From positions 7,704,067-7,768,066 of the forward strand of contig OZ038469.1 in assembly GCA_964036295.1 (NCBI GenBank): DNA of 64,000 bases, read 5' to 3'. The stretch is from Plumapathes pennacea. Lineage: Eukaryota > Cnidaria > Anthozoa > Antipatharia > Myriopathidae. Each line of letters starts with the position of its first letter. Within the stretch, counting starts at the first letter, position 1. Below are positions 1-12,300 of this stretch, one piece after another. The notes below the pieces were generated by a model, which ran no database searches, was not told the DNA's origin, and saw only the letters and a program-made list of their open reading frames with translations. The position numbers and the translations under genes are program-made.

Positions 1-1161
1 GATTGTGTTTGCTGTCCATCTTTCTTTTACATGCATGTAATTGTACATTAAAATGTTCACATCACGAATTTTGCTGAACTTCCAAATGTTATCACATTCT
101 CCAAAATGTTGAACAGTAAGAAAATGTATGGTACAGTGCACTCGTGACACTACACAACTGTTGTCTTGCGGGATTACACTTATGTTAGTGTGCAATTTCA
201 TGGTTTTCTATCAATTAAAAGCAGCTGCCATACTTTGTTTTACACTTTTTTGTCTTTGAGAAGTTTCATGATTTTCTATCAATTAAAAAGTAGTTACATA
301 TACTTTGTTTTACATTATTTGTCTTTGAAGACTTTATGAATTTATGAATTTTCATTTCAAATGCATCGTTTTTCTTTGTTACTGACACTTCTGTGTCATT
401 TAAGAGTTGTTGGCTCAAATTAAACTGTCTTGCCCCATTCATTGAGTCTTGGTCAAATGCTTTGTTTGTGCAAGCTTGTCATCCTGGCGGTGACTCACAG
501 ATATGCAGCTGTTGCTGTGTCCTAAAATGTCGAGTGTATCGTTTTATTGCTTTGTATTAGGCCCTGAGTGGAGTATCCAGTCGGTTGGAGCAACAAGGGG
601 AAAATTAGGAAAGATAAATAGTGATCAGAATGCGAAAGAATCTTTCATAAATGAATTTGTGGAGGCTGTAGAACACCTGAAAGGTTGTTCTGTTTATACG
701 ACAAATCTTTACCGGGAGATGGTGCAGTTGCATCTGTCTAATTCAGTACACTTCTGAATATCTGAAGCATGTGTTGCTGTCAGTTGCTTGATCTCTAGTC
801 CTGCTGTAGCATTAATTTTATATCTCAATTTAAACATATTAGGTAGTATTGGATCAAAATATAGTTGCATTCATTTACACTTCTATATTTTTACAATATT
901 TACTCTGGAGAACTTTGTTTCATCTTATAAAAGTATTGCATAATATATAGTATTTCTTTTACAAAATCGGTTTAGCTAAGGTCAGATTTCACACTGCTGT
1001 ATTTCATTTGTGTGAGAGCTCTATCCATGCAAGAAGTTTCACGTTGATTTTAACATTCATGTTCAAAAATCAATAGTTGTTAATAAGGTATTGCAGTTAC
1101 CCAAGTTGTGTAGAGGGTTACGTGTAGTTACTCGTCTTCGTGGCCTGTGTCATCTTTGTCC
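1..1161. other. AT-rich non-coding stretch, no supported gene
   Basis: No reading frame here has recognisable motifs. A short open frame at 503-757 has no family resemblance that I can see and no clear splice context. The stretch is AT-rich with many T runs. It contains the tandem duplication listed separately and ends at a Helitron scrap. Confidence 0.6.
200..334. repeat. Two-unit tandem duplication (~67 bp)
   Basis: Two adjacent units each begin CATG(G/A)TTTTCTATCAATTA and end with TTTGTCTTTGA-AGTTT-like sequence. They share the block ACTTTGTTTTACA. The units differ by several substitutions and 1-2-base indels, so this is an old duplication rather than a young array. Confidence 0.8.
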
Positions 1162-1315
1162 TCAACCATCAGTACCACTTGGAACATCATCTTCAGGTGG
1201 TTGTGTCAGTGATTTGTGGTCGATGACAATGTCCTTGTAGTAGGGAATGCTGGCCTTGAGCCACTGAATAGCATCCAAGACTTGCTTGTGGCACACTACA
1301 GTCTTCACAAGTGTT
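1162..1315 (-). pseudogene. Helitron-type replicase fragment (DUF6570-like)
   Basis: On the minus strand a short open frame reads V-x-x-K-Q-V-x-D-A-I-Q-W-L-K followed by I-P-Y-Y-K-D-I-V-I-D and then an acidic, proline-containing tail before a stop. The combination W-L-K then (N/I)P-Y-Y-x-D-I is characteristic of the DUF6570 region in Helitron-associated Pif1-type proteins. Only about 45 residues remain. No Rep or helicase motifs are nearby, so it is a relic. The match is from memory of the family and was not searched. Confidence 0.5.
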
Positions 1316-1522
1316 ATTTAGTTTTCAGATGCAGAGAAAATCGTGCCTTAAGATTTTTGGTGCCCTGACGGTGTTTGTTGACATAAGCAGCTAATCTGTC
1401 TGCCAGTCAGTAAACTAATTGACGTCACAACTCAGACAGGCTCGAACCTGATTGGCTGACTAAACTGGTCAGACAACAATACCGTACGGAGATCGTGGGT
1501 GATCTGACTGCTTGAATATTAA

Positions 1523-1961
1523 GAGGCTGTCTCTGTAAAATCCTCCGAGTCATTTCAGATTCAAAAACAGATTTCGTTCATACTTTGCCTATCGAAGACA
1601 CTTGATGCCCAAGTAACGAAAAACATTGTTTGGTGGAAGTCGGTTCTATTAAGAAAATTTGAGCTTTGAGACTTGCTGTGTTCTAAACGGTGTTTCCGAT
1701 TAAAAATAAATTTGATACTAGCATAGAATAACCTTCATTCTCTCTGGAAAAAGTAATTTCCTTTTGTATTATGGAAATACCGTGGGAAAAACATCGCACA
1801 AACACAGCTTCCTTAGCGTGACAGGTCAACTTTTGAAAAAGTATCCAAGTTGAAGTCACGTAATCTCGAAAGTGGCACTTACCTGGAACGTTCTTTTAGT
1901 ATTGATGCAGAGTCAAATGGATACTTTTCAAGTATCAGTTAAAATAATTGGCGGCACTGGG
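1523..1961 (+). repeat. Left terminal inverted repeat of the TTAA element
   Basis: Aligns base by base with the reverse complement of 7687-8187 through landmarks such as CTTGATGCCCAAGTAAC, AGAATAACCTTCATTCTCTC and AATAATTGGCGGCACT. The left copy lacks about 60 bp present on the right. Identity looks above 90 percent by eye outside that indel. Confidence 0.88.
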
Positions 1962-2440
1962 ATATCGATGCAGGAGTGAGCCCTCAAATCTATAGTTGTG
2001 TGACACTCGGTCATTTTGTCAGGGAATATGTTAAGTCTAAACGCCCCGAATTTCCAAGTTAGTACGCCTATTTTGCATCTAGAAAATCAATTCAAAGTTG
2101 CTGGAGTATTTCAATATAGGTTTAAATGAATAGCCAAGCAGTTAAAGTACCAAACTAGGATCGAAACTAAGACACGTTAACAGCGGTTATGAGCTGCACA
2201 CAAAGTTGCATAACCATGGATAATTGGTGCAAGGTCAAGGCAATTTAACATGACGTTAAGAAAAGCACCCGAGTAGATGAAATCGTTACTATGTCCATTC
2301 GTTGGATATTTTAACGTATTTTCATGCTTATATAATAAACAAGCTTGAGCATAAAATGCGCACTCGTTACGCCGCATAAATTAGAGTGTTGTGAATTCTG
2401 ACGAGTTTGACAGGTGCATTGTTTGGCAAAGCGAGCAGAT

Positions 2441-2832
2441 ATGGCAAGTGTTAAGCGATGTTCATTTTACGGGAAAGGACAAAAAGAGTGTGGAGAATCA
2501 AGAGGAATATCGGATTTTGCTTATTTAGTTCAGTGTACGGCGGATGTTTCCAATCATTTATTGACGTGTCATTTGTCGCGTGAAGCGGCGAACAAGTATG
2601 AGCTCATTTTGGCGAGAGTGGGCCATTTTAATCTACCTCAAGAAGTCGTCGAAAACTTGGTTGTTTGTCCTGTACACCGCCACAGCTTCAGAAAGTATTG
2701 GAGACCTCCGAGGACGTGTCAGTATCCAAGTCACACAGGACGAAAAACAACAATCAGCTGCAAGAACCGTAAATTTCCAAATGGCAAAGGATATGCAGAG
2801 ATTGTTTAGCAAAACCGTTTTAGTGGAATCAC
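2441..2832 (+). pseudogene. First exon of the TTAA-element transposase, frameshifted
   Basis: Begins ATG at 2441 and encodes a Cys/His-rich segment: a cysteine near each end of the first 20 residues, then C-P-V-H-R-H-S-F and C-Q-Y-P-S-H-T-G about 110 residues in, the latter resembling a CxxH...CxxxH zinc-binding pair. After about 2750 the plausible coding frame shifts by one (the other frame continues to an apparent splice donor GTAAGT at 2833), so a single-base frameshift is likely. It sits inside the TIRs and upstream of the main transposase frame, from which it is separated by an intron-like stretch holding a MITE. Confidence 0.5.
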
Positions 2833-3782
2833 GTAAGTAATGCCCTTTTGATTTGTTTTCTTTCGCTTTCTTTGAGAATTACTATACAGGCTGAACAGCT
2901 GTACAGCAGTACCTCCGCGGGAAAAAGATAGCAATGTGATATGCATCATTGAGATGCGTCCTTGTGCAGTTTAGGCCTGGTTGAAATGGCAAGCATATTT
3001 ATGTGCCGAACCTGACGTACCGAATACTGTACACAAGAGTTTTTAAGAGGATCAATTTAATTCGACAGAAGCAGTCAATTTGAATCAAGTTGGGCGAATG
3101 AAATGTGAAACACATCAACCTACAAATACCCGTGAAAATAGAATATGTAATGTTTGTTTTATTCTTTTATTGGATCTTCGGCCGTTAAATTTTTTTTGAC
3201 TCATCGGCACATGAGAAGTTGCCGATTATTCAACTGCAAACTAGGGCAGCACTCAATACACTTTCAAAAGAAAGTTCAGCCCGAGAGTTTGCCAAACTGG
3301 TAAAGGCATTTCTGGAATTGTGTATGTCAAATCTAATGTGGTTGAAGAGAAACAGTCTTGTCATTGGAAGAAAGTTGTCACGGGGACCCAAGTCACCCTT
3401 TACACAACTTGTCCCTGTCCCCAGCCCCCCCACTGCCTTGGGCAGGGCTTGGGTTAGAGATGTGGTCAGTCAAAGTGACGATACGACTGACAGCATACCG
3501 AGGTATGTGACTCCATTAGGCCCTGTTTGTATGGAGGAAATCGCGGTCACCCAAGTCACCACCCTACCCAGGCCAACTTTTCTAAATACTTACATGGAAA
3601 AAAAGTAGCCAAGGTTAAACGGGTCAAAACTTGCTTTCTCTTGGCTTGGAAACTCGGAAGAATTTGATAACTCAATTTATGAAGCCTACACGGACTGCGG
3701 ATCAAAGGAAGATTGTCCTATCACTGAATTTTATACTTGTATGTCAGATCTGCCGCAATTCGCTTTTGGACCGGGGCGAAAC

Positions 3783-4049
3783 TACAATGAGTTGCAAAAT
3801 TGTTGAGACGTTCTTTTAAAAATGATAAATTTTGCGTTTGTTCCCTTGGCTTTAAGTAAAATTGCGCTCAATCTGATAATTTTCCCCTCTCCCTTTTCAA
3901 TGTTGATCCTGTAATACTGTGTAACAGATTTGGGCGCTCAAACAACATTGCAATAGGGGGGAGGGAAGAAGAGAAGCAAACAAGTCCAAAATCGAAAAAC
4001 AGGGCGAAATTGATATAAAGTGTCTCAACTATTTTTGCAACCCGTTGTA
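3783..4049. mobile_element. 267-bp MITE with TA-flanked inverted repeats
   Basis: Ends are TACAATGAGTTGCAAAATTG on the left and, as reverse complement, TACAACGGGTTGCAAAAATA on the right, both followed by GTTGAGAC. Bounding TA dinucleotides suggest a Tc1/mariner-type target. Internally there is a second hairpin: TTTTCAATGTTGATC near 3894-3908 faces CAACATTGCAATAGG near 3942-3956. It lies in the apparent intron of the TTAA-element gene. A relative occurs at 18937-19194. Confidence 0.65.
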
Positions 4050-4262
4050 GGATGCGTATAAGCAAGGCCCTTACTCCACCCACCCGACCACCACTCCAGG
4101 GTGACATTTTTATTGAACCTGATTCCCACACTGGCCCGGCGTACACGTATTCCATTTATCTCTCTTTCGCCTTTTGGCTCTATTTTCTTGTTAATTCATA
4201 TTATTGTTTTTGCGTGATTTTAGCTATAGCGATAAACAAACTCAACATTCCTCTCTAGAGCT
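4050..4262. other. Intron-like spacer in the TTAA element
   Basis: No coding signal; pyrimidine-rich toward 4250, consistent with a 3' splice site just before the alanine/leucine-rich start of the main transposase frame. Confidence 0.35.
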
Positions 4263-7046
4263 GCCAAACTTGAAGCAAGGGCCCTTCTGACAAGTCTAAC
4301 CCCAGCCCGTGAGCATGTGCGACACAGTGACCATGACTGGACCCCTACTGGACAAGTGGCTCAGTTGGTCTGTGGAAGTTCGGAAGACAACTCCGAACAA
4401 ATTCCGACTTTTCAGTCTAACGCCGCTCTTGATATATTCAATCAAGCTGAAAACATTTCCAAATGTGGAACTACGGGACGTATAAGCCCCTTGAACTTCC
4501 AGTTAAACACGACATGGGTAAAGGCAAACGAGTTTGAACGCACTGCATGCATCACGAAAGCCACTGAAGCATGTAAAACGGTCTGTAGTGCTATAGCTCC
4601 TGCTGATGGAAATAGGCTTTTCCAAGAGGTCCAGATTTGAAGAGGTCTGCTCAGAGCTCACTGATCTGGTAGCCGCATACGACAAGGCCGCCACGAGAAA
4701 TCTTAAAACACAGCTCTTAAGTATATAATATGCGTACAAGTATCCGGCCCATCAACTCATGAAGATTCACGCGGCTTCAGGAACCCCACTGACGGAATGG
4801 AATATTAGAAAGGCTAGAACTCACGCCAATGCCCATGCTCCTGGCACACCAGTTCAAAAGATCCCTCAGCACAGGATAAAGATTGACGTTGTAAAAGCTA
4901 CCCACTTCCTAGAGTTCTGTGACAGGCCTTACTTTCACCAGGACGTAGCCTTTGGTACACGAACCTTAAAGCTTGATTGTGGAGAGAACATTGAAATGCC
5001 TAACGTCATCCGGACAGTGACACGTTCTACAATGGTTGCACAGTACCAAAAGCATTGTGAAGAGGAACAGTTCGAACCATTAAGTTGAGCAACACTCTAC
5101 AGGATTCTCGAAGTGCGCGAAGCTTCGCAACGAAAGGCTTTACAAGGACTAGATAACATCGCAACAGATGGGGCGTTGGCCTTCGACTCTATTGTCAGAA
5201 TAGTGGAAGAATTGGAAAGGGCAGGGGCTAAACCAGATTGGTCTTCCCAAGTACAAAGCACTCTTTTAGAAAGTAAACGCTATCTGAAAACGGATTACAG
5301 GGTTCATTGCAAAGAAGGAAGTCCATGTGCCGATCACTGCCGCCAATTTGCTCTAAGTGATGCAAATGATATTGCATTTCAAGAAACGTGTGATCATGAT
5401 CACAACATCATTTGTAATCAATGTGAGGCTCTGAGAAACGCACTAGCTGAGGTGGAGACATTGCTAAGAACTCACGATACACAGATTACGATCTACAACG
5501 CTGAACAACAAGGAGACATTTTGTACGATTTCATGTGTTTGAAAGAAAACATCTCTAAGTGGAAAGTCCATGTTCTACGCTCAGAAAATCAGGAAGAGTC
5601 AAAGCAGTTTGCTTTAAAGAACTTAGATCAATCTTCAGCCCTAATAACAATGGACTGGGCGATGAATTTGCAGTGCCAAAGATATCGTGAGAAGCAAGCC
5701 GAATGGTTTGGCAAGAGAGGCCTTAGTTGGCACGTCAGCAGTCTCATCACAAATCTGAAGGAATTAGGGAAATTTGAAGTTGCCACTTTCTTCCATCTTT
5801 TCGACTCCTGTTCGCAAGATTGGTTTGCAGTCCATTGTGTCTTGGAAAACCTCTTGAAGCATCTGAAGAGTGAGCACCCGTCCTTGAAAGCTGTGGTTTT
5901 GAGGTCTGACGAGGCAGGATGTTACCACAATAATTTTCTGGTGGCATCCATCCTGGAACTGAGCAAGTACACTGGCATAACAGTACAGCAATACGCCACT
6001 TCAGTGCTTACCACAGTTTTAGATATGAGCCAGAGGGAGTGAGAGTATGGAAGGCGTACGCTGTTGGGCCAGGGAAACTCATTCATTATAGCAACATAGT
6101 GGTAAAACCACAAGAAACAACGTCGCTCGTTGTTGACGCCGACAAGACCTTCTTTGGCCTTTCTGTTAGACACCCATTGAAGATGAAGGATTCCCAACCC
6201 AAGTCACAATGTTTGCTACCCAGTCCTGTGCTCACCGATGGTTTCCCGTGTTCTGAGCCTGGATGCACTGCCACATTTGAAAATTTTGAGGAATTGCAAT
6301 ACCACCTCAATGTGGGAGAGCACAACACCATCATCATAAGGGAAAGTTACTATGACAAGATTCGAAGAGAATGGGCTGCACGCTTTGCGACAGTGCAACA
6401 AAGTGGCGGTGCAACATGCTCAGTACCTGGTGTTTGTCACGAACATCCCGAAGATTATTTCCCACTTTCGATGGGTTGGGCACTACAAAAGCCTTGGAAG
6501 GGAGCATCTCGATATTCCCAGAAAGTGAGGGACTATCTGCAAGCCAAGTTTGACGCCGGAGAGGAGACAGGAAAAAAACAAGATCCAGAGAAAGTTTCCG
6601 CTGAATTGAGGGCTGCGAGATTGGAGAACAACGAGAGGCTTTTTGACCAAGCCGAGTGGTTAACACGAACGCAGATACAGTCCTACTTTTCAAGACTCGC
6701 CGCTGTTAAACGAAAAGAGCCCTGCACCCGAGGACGAGATGAAGCAGTTGCAGCCGATGATCTTGACGAATGGATTAAAGAAGTTGAAAGCGTGGATGAC
6801 GAAAAAAGGCAACAGTCAACATTGAGAGACATTCACAACGAAATAGGGATAACACACCCTATCTATTACAATGCTTTCAATCTCCGTGACTGCACTAAAA
6901 AAGAGAAGCTTAACTCATTTAATGTTGCCATGCTGAAGGCCATCTTCACTCACTTCGAAATACAGTTCAAGTCCCGCGATAAGAAAAAGAAACTTGTGCA
7001 AAAGGTTAAAAATATGATCTTGGAGTGCCAATGCAACAAGAGTTAA
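4263..7046 (+). pseudogene. DDE transposase of the TTAA element, with C2H2 finger; broken
   Basis: The main body of the transposase. Recognisable parts are: a basic N-terminal region ending S-R-A-type sequence near 5088; candidate catalytic acids in I-T-M-D-W-A-M (about 5650), H-L-F-D-S-C (about 5800) and L-R-S-D-E-A-G-C-Y-H (about 5900); then V-R-V-W-K-A-Y-x-V-G-P-G-K (about 6040); and a C2H2 finger C-S-E-P-G-C...H...G-E-H (about 6250-6325). Damage: a small frameshift near 4724, an in-frame TGA at 5086-5088 where the flanking frame is otherwise continuous from 4759 to 6042, and a frame change with apparent loss of a catalytic-core segment near 6015-6039. I know this protein family as abundant and uncharacterised in cnidarians; TTAA targets suggest Kolobok kinship, but the superfamily is not certain. 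Confidence 0.75.
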
Positions 7047-7686
7047 GAAATAATTATGGGACTGATTGATAGTTACTATCAGTAATTGACGCGGCCATGG
7101 AAATCTTCATAGACATCAATGACAATCAAACGCTGATAGTTTATGAAAGATGTAAATTGCATTACTTGCTGAAAAAGACAACACAAGACCACTTGTGTCA
7201 AAAAGATGTGAGATCATCTTCCAACATAATTATTCGAGAGTCACCATATTTCGTATTACGTCTTTCAAGCTTTGTAGTTGGTGACTCTGGTTTCGGTCTT
7301 CTTTTTTGAAAGTGCTTTCACAAGAAAGGTTCAGTTTTCTTCCCTTTGATGTAATATCATTTGACTTTTGAATGTCAATTTAGAAGGCATCGATCGTTCG
7401 GGGATCGTTAACGGGTGAGAGCATTTAATTTAAATTTAGATATAAAAGTGAGCCGATAGACCACTTCATTGTGCTGGTAAAAAATAAATAACGCTGCTCG
7501 CACTGGTGTAATGTTACTTTACTTCCTATACTTCACATATTATTGCTCTTCTGCTTATCTCGAAACACTAGGAACCTTTTCCGTCTTAAAAATACCGTCT
7601 TCCAGGGATGCCATGATTTGCGTGACAGAATTACCTATCGTCACGAAAGCAAATATTCGAGGGATAATTTTTCCGTAAAACAGCAA
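7047..7686. other. 3' region of the TTAA element between gene and right TIR
   Basis: No coding motifs. It holds a small frame at 7097-7309 without recognisable features and then runs into the right inverted repeat. Confidence 0.4.
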
Positions 7687-8187
7687 AGTGCCGCCAATTA
7701 TTTTAACTGATACTTGAAAAGTATCCTTTTGACTCTGCATCAATACTAAAAGAAAGTTCCAGGTAAGTGCCACTTTCGAGATTACGTGACTTCAACTTGG
7801 ATACTTTTTCAAAAGTTGACCCGTCACGCTAAGGAAACTGTGTTTGTGCGACGTTTTTTCCGCGGTATTTCCATAATACAAAAGGAAATCACTTTTTCCA
7901 GAGAGAATGAAGGTTATTCTATGCTAGTATTGAATTTGTTTTTAATCGGAAACACCGCTTAGAACACAGCAAGTCTAGAAGTTTACCCATTTTGCATTTT
8001 CACAGGGCCCGTCAGGGCATTTCAGGGTCAAGGTCATCAAAGCTCAAATTTTCTTAATAGAACCGACTTCCACCAAACAAACTATGTTTTTTGTTACTTG
8101 GGCATCAAGTGTCTTCGATAAGCAAAGTATGAGCGAAATCTATTTTTGAATCTGAAATGACTTGGAGGATTTTACAGAGACAGCCTC
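7687..8187 (-). repeat. Right terminal inverted repeat of the TTAA element
   Basis: Reverse-complement partner of 1523-1961. It carries an extra ~60 bp (about 7980-8042) absent from the left arm, so one arm has been remodelled after the original pair formed. The outer end abuts TTAA at 8188-8191. Confidence 0.88.
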
Positions 8188-8277
8188 TTAACTCAATTTC
8201 CCACACACTCCACTGTTTGGCTACAGAGTAGGCAAACAAACAGAAACTAAAGTTCAAGTTCAGCAATTCACTGTGCT

Positions 8278-8898
8278 ACGTTGATCGCAGCGTTCCTCTG
8301 GGGCATCATCTCTGGATTCTGGGTTGGAGGCTGAAGTCTCGCGGGGAGTTTTTTGTCGCATGTCAGCTCAAGGGGGTACAGGTGCTGCACAGCACGCTTG
8401 ATGAAAGATTTTCCCGTACTATTCCGTCTCTCCCTTCAATGAGCTCTTTCACTATCCCCAGATGCCATTTGCCCCGGTTTCTTTCCTTAGACTTGATGAT
8501 TACAACATCTCCGATTTGCGGCGTGGTGCATCCATCTCTGTTGCCAGCGTGCTTCTCCCAAAGCGAGCGCAGATGTTCGTTAGTCCACCTACTCCACATT
8601 GCATCTTTACATTGCAGCAAGTACTTGTAGCGCTTACATAAAGCGGCGTCCTGCATAAGATGGGGTTGTGGCTTCAGAAGATGGCTGGGTCGCATGAAGA
8701 GCAAAGAATTGGGGGTTATCACTGAACACTGCACGTCTTCCTCCATGTACCCAAGGAGTCGGTCGTTCAGGGTTATCTCGAGGCTCAAGAGGACCTTTTC
8801 CAGCTCCTTCCAGCTCAGGAATCTGTTGCCGATAACCTTGTAGAGGGCTGCCTTCATCAAACCCACCATTCGTTCGAATTGGCCTCCCCACCAAGGGG
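8278..8898 (-). pseudogene. BEL/Pao retrotransposon pol, 3' part (integrase end and DUF5641)
   Basis: Minus strand, reading W-W-G-G-Q-F-E-R-M-V-G-L at 8860-8898, then K-A-A-L-Y-K-V-I-G, L-E-I-T-L-N-D-R-L, I-T-P-N-S-L-L-F and further on I-G-D-V-V-I-I-K and H-L-G-I-V-K. These are the conserved C-terminal integrase and DUF5641 signatures of BEL/Pao pol. A one-base frameshift near 8412 moves the true frame so that it ends R-A-V-Q-H-L-Y-P-L-E-L and a stop at 8278. The upstream part of the same integrase lies at 13645-13807; the two were separated by the nested insertions between them. Confidence 0.85.
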
Positions 8899-9126
8899 CA
8901 CGGTGTCGCTGAACTCAAAACTTGTCGTTTCCGTTCATTCAGTTGGGGTCCTGGGGCCCACTTAGTTTCGTTTCCGGTTTGTTTATCATCCCCAGACCCC
9001 GCTCCTGGGGAGACCTCGTGGTCGAAGTTTACATTTAGTTCTAGTTTCATTAGTCTCTTCATTCTCTGGTTATTTGTTCGCTTCTAGTTTCGCCTCATGG
9101 GGATTTTCGACGTAAGTTTTTCCTTC

Positions 9127-9232
9127 TGTCATGTTCTTGAAGCAATGAATAACAGAGAAACAAGATGGCGGAACAGTAACATAATAATTTATTCACACGT
9201 GGTGGTCAGCGGTAAGGACCGCAGACCTAACA
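9127..9232 (-). repeat. 3' LTR of the Gypsy element
   Basis: 106 bp, identical to 13379-13484. On the minus strand it starts TGTTAGGTC and ends ATGACA, and contains GTGAATAAATTATT, giving an AATAAA polyadenylation signal. Confidence 0.95.
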
Positions 9233-9392
9233 CCCTCCCACTTAGATTACAAACTCTCAAATAAAACAAAACAACAACACAGTTACAAGTCTGTTCATTC
9301 AACAGTGTCTTTAACATTGTTCAATCAACCGCTGAGGTGGTCGCACGACTCTGCCAGATCTTCTGGGAGTGGCATCACGGGCCTGTGTGTGG

Positions 9393-12300
9393 TCAGTGCA
9401 ACTCTTGTTCTCCTGTGCTATTGGAGTGCCAATATTTGTGGGAGGTTCTGGTGTTGCTATGGGGGGGGTTTCCTTCAGGTGGGTTGGTGCTATGTGAAGA
9501 ATTTCCCGAAGATGTGTTTGGGACCCCGTCATCAAGGGGCGGTGATACGACATCACATGGATCATCCTCCAAAGTGATAGTTTGATCAGGACTTGGGTTG
9601 TGTTTTAGGAGATGATCCGCATGTCGCTTCCAGGTCCTACCATCTTGGAGATCTAGAGTGTACGAGTAGGGTGCTGTCCTCTCGAGGATAGTGGCAGGTT
9701 GCCACTTCTGGACAGATCTGAAGTCTCTTGCAAGCACTGTTTGACCTGGAGAAAACTCTCTCAATTTGGTGTGTTGATCATGATAGGATTTCATCTTGGA
9801 CTGCTTGTTAGCGATTTGAGAGGCTAGATCTGGTTTCAACAAGGTCAGTCTGGTTCTCAGGTCACGCTGAAGGAAGAGTTGGGATGGAGTGGAATCTGTC
9901 GTGGCATGCGGTGTGCTGCGGTACTTTAACAGGAAGTTCTGGATTTGCCACTGCAGCTGGCTGGGGGACTTGGGTGCTGAAGTAATTAAGAAATTCTTAA
10001 AGGTCTGCACAAAGCGTTCAGCCTGTCCATTCGAAGACGGATGGTATGGTGCTACCAGGACTCGCTGAATTCCATTTAGTTTCAGGAACATGCTGTACTC
10101 TTCTGACTGGAATGGAGGGCCATTGTCACTGACTACTCTTTCTGGAAGGCCGAATCTGGCAAAAATGGTACGCAGTGCATTTGTTGTGGCTTCCGCCGTG
10201 GTTGTCATTGGGCCAATGACTTCTGGCCACTTTGAGTGAGCATCTACTACAACTAGGTAGTGTTTCCCTTGATGAGTAGCAAAGTCAACATGTATCCTCT
10301 GCCATGGTCTGGTGAGCCAAACCCAGGGGGATAATGGAACACGTGGTGGGTTGTTGCAGGTTTTGACACAGTGGTGACAGTTGCGCACAGATTCCTCAAT
10401 GTCGTTGTCAAGGTTGGGCCACCAGAAATGGCTGCGAGCAAGTGCCTTCATTCTTGCCATACCTGAGTGAGTGTCATGAAGCTCCGCAAGGAGTTGATTG
10501 CGAAGAGGGGGTGGTATGATCACTCGTCGGCCCCACATCACGCATCCACTTTCCACAGAGAGCTCATTCTTTCTGGAAACATATGGTTTGAGGGCTGGAT
10601 CTGCAACTCCTGCTTGTGGCCACCCAGCTTGGGTCAGACATAGTACCTTGGATAAGGTTGGGTCATTGGCTGTTGCACGTGCAATGTTCACAGAGGAGAC
10701 TGGTAGCTTGTCGAACTGCCAATCGGAGACTTGGAACAGAATGTTTTCGGCGCTAGCATCGACGCTGTAGGGTAGGGGTAGTCTGGACAGGGCATCTGCC
10801 TTGACTATGTCTGTTGAGCTTCGGTACTTGATGTCATAGTTGTATGATGATAGCAGTAGGGACCAGCGTTGCAGGCGAGCCGCTGCAAGGACAGGAGTTG
10901 CTGAGTCCGGGGCTAGGATTTTCAGTAAGGGCTGATGGTCTGTATACAAGGTGAATCGTCGCCCATACAGGTATGTATAAAACTTTGTCACGCCAAAGAT
11001 GATAGCCAAGCCTTCCTTATGAATTTGGCTATAGTTCTTCTCCGCTGCATTCAGTGAGCGGGAGGCATAAGCAATTGGTCTTTCGTGACCATCTGGGAAT
11101 CTGTGAGAGATGACTGCACCAATGCCATATTGACTGGCATCACATTCCAGTATTACTGGTTTCTTGGGATCAAAGTGGACCAGTACCTTGGAGGATGTGA
11201 GGGAGTCCTTTGCGGCTTGGAAAGCTTGTTGGCAGCCTTGTGTCCAATTCCATGGTTGATTCTTTCGCAGGAGCTGATTCAATGGGTAAAGTGTAGTACT
11301 CAGGTTGGGGATGAACTTCCCATGATAGTTGACCACTCCGAGGAAAGATCTCAACTGGGTGACGTTCTGAGGTGTGGGTGCATCCTTGATGGCCTGAACC
11401 TTCTCCTCTGTGGGTGAGATTCCTTCCGGTGTCAGGATGGTGCCCATGTACGTGACAGAGGTTTGCATGAACTTACACTTCTCCAGTTTGAGCCTCAGAC
11501 CGTATTCATCCAGACGCTGTAGCACAGAGTCGAGGTTCTGCAGGTGGTTGTCATCGTCACTGCCACTGATGAGAATATCATCTTGAATGCAAGCGACATA
11601 GTCAAGTCCCTGAAGAATGATGTCCATACTTCGCTGGAAGATGGCAGGGGATGAGGCAATTCCAAAAGGGAGACGCTTGTACCTGTAAAGGCCACGATGG
11701 GTATTGATGGTTACAAACTCTTGGCTCTGGGGGTCCAAGGGCATTTGCTGATATGCGCTTGTGAGATCCAACTTGGTGTAGCATTGTCCACCGGCTAACT
11801 TGCGGAAAACATCCTCTGGTAGAGGAACAGGATACTGTGGGACGTGGAGTGACGGGTTAACTGTCACTGAGTAATCTCCGCATGAGCGCGTTGTGCCATC
11901 ACTTTTGGGAATGTGAACCATGGGGGTTGCCCAATCACTGTATTGCACCTTCTCAATGATGTCTTCTCTTTCGAGGCGGTCATATTCGTCCTCAACTGCT
12001 TTCTGGAGAGCGTAGGGTACGGGGCGGGCCTTGCAGAACTTGGGTTTTGCATTGTCCTTTAACTCAAGCTTGGCTGTGATTCCCTTCATGCTGCCTAGAC
12101 CTGGTTTGAATACATTGGGGTGTCGCTGGATGGTGGTCTGCAATTTCTGTTTTATGGTTTCTGGGATGTCTGGGTGAGAGATGTCCACCTTCAAGATGCG
12201 AGTCCAGTTGAGTCGTATGGTGTGTAGCCAATTCCTGCCTAGGAGAGAAGGCCCAGTTCCCTGTACTACAATGAGGGGGAGGCTTGCTCGTTGGTCCTCG

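Larger units (their letters stand above)
1519..8191 (+). mobile_element. 6.7-kb DDE transposon, long TIRs, TTAA target duplication
   Basis: Inverted repeats start GAGGCTGTCTCTGTAAAATC at 1523 and, on the opposite strand, at 8187. Both ends abut TTAA (1519-1522 and 8188-8191), which is the duplicated target. The TIRs run about 440 bp on the left and 500 bp on the right, the difference being a ~60-bp insertion in the right copy (about 7980-8042). One gene, on the plus strand, lies between them (exon at 2441-2832, main frame at about 4263-7046). TTAA duplication is typical of the piggyBac and Kolobok superfamilies; the protein does not look like piggyBac. The gene is broken, so this copy is non-autonomous now. 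Confidence 0.85.

Noticed and set aside
503..757. 84-codon plus-strand frame
   Set aside because: No recognisable motif, no splice or promoter context, and length is expected by chance in AT-rich sequence.
3219..3608. 129-codon plus-strand frame inside the TTAA element
   Set aside because: Composition looks non-coding (repeated CCCAAGTCACC strings) and it lies in the apparent intron between the two transposase exons.
11085..11417. Plus-strand frames across 9300-13300
   Set aside because: They are antisense shadows of the intact Gypsy gag-pol frame.
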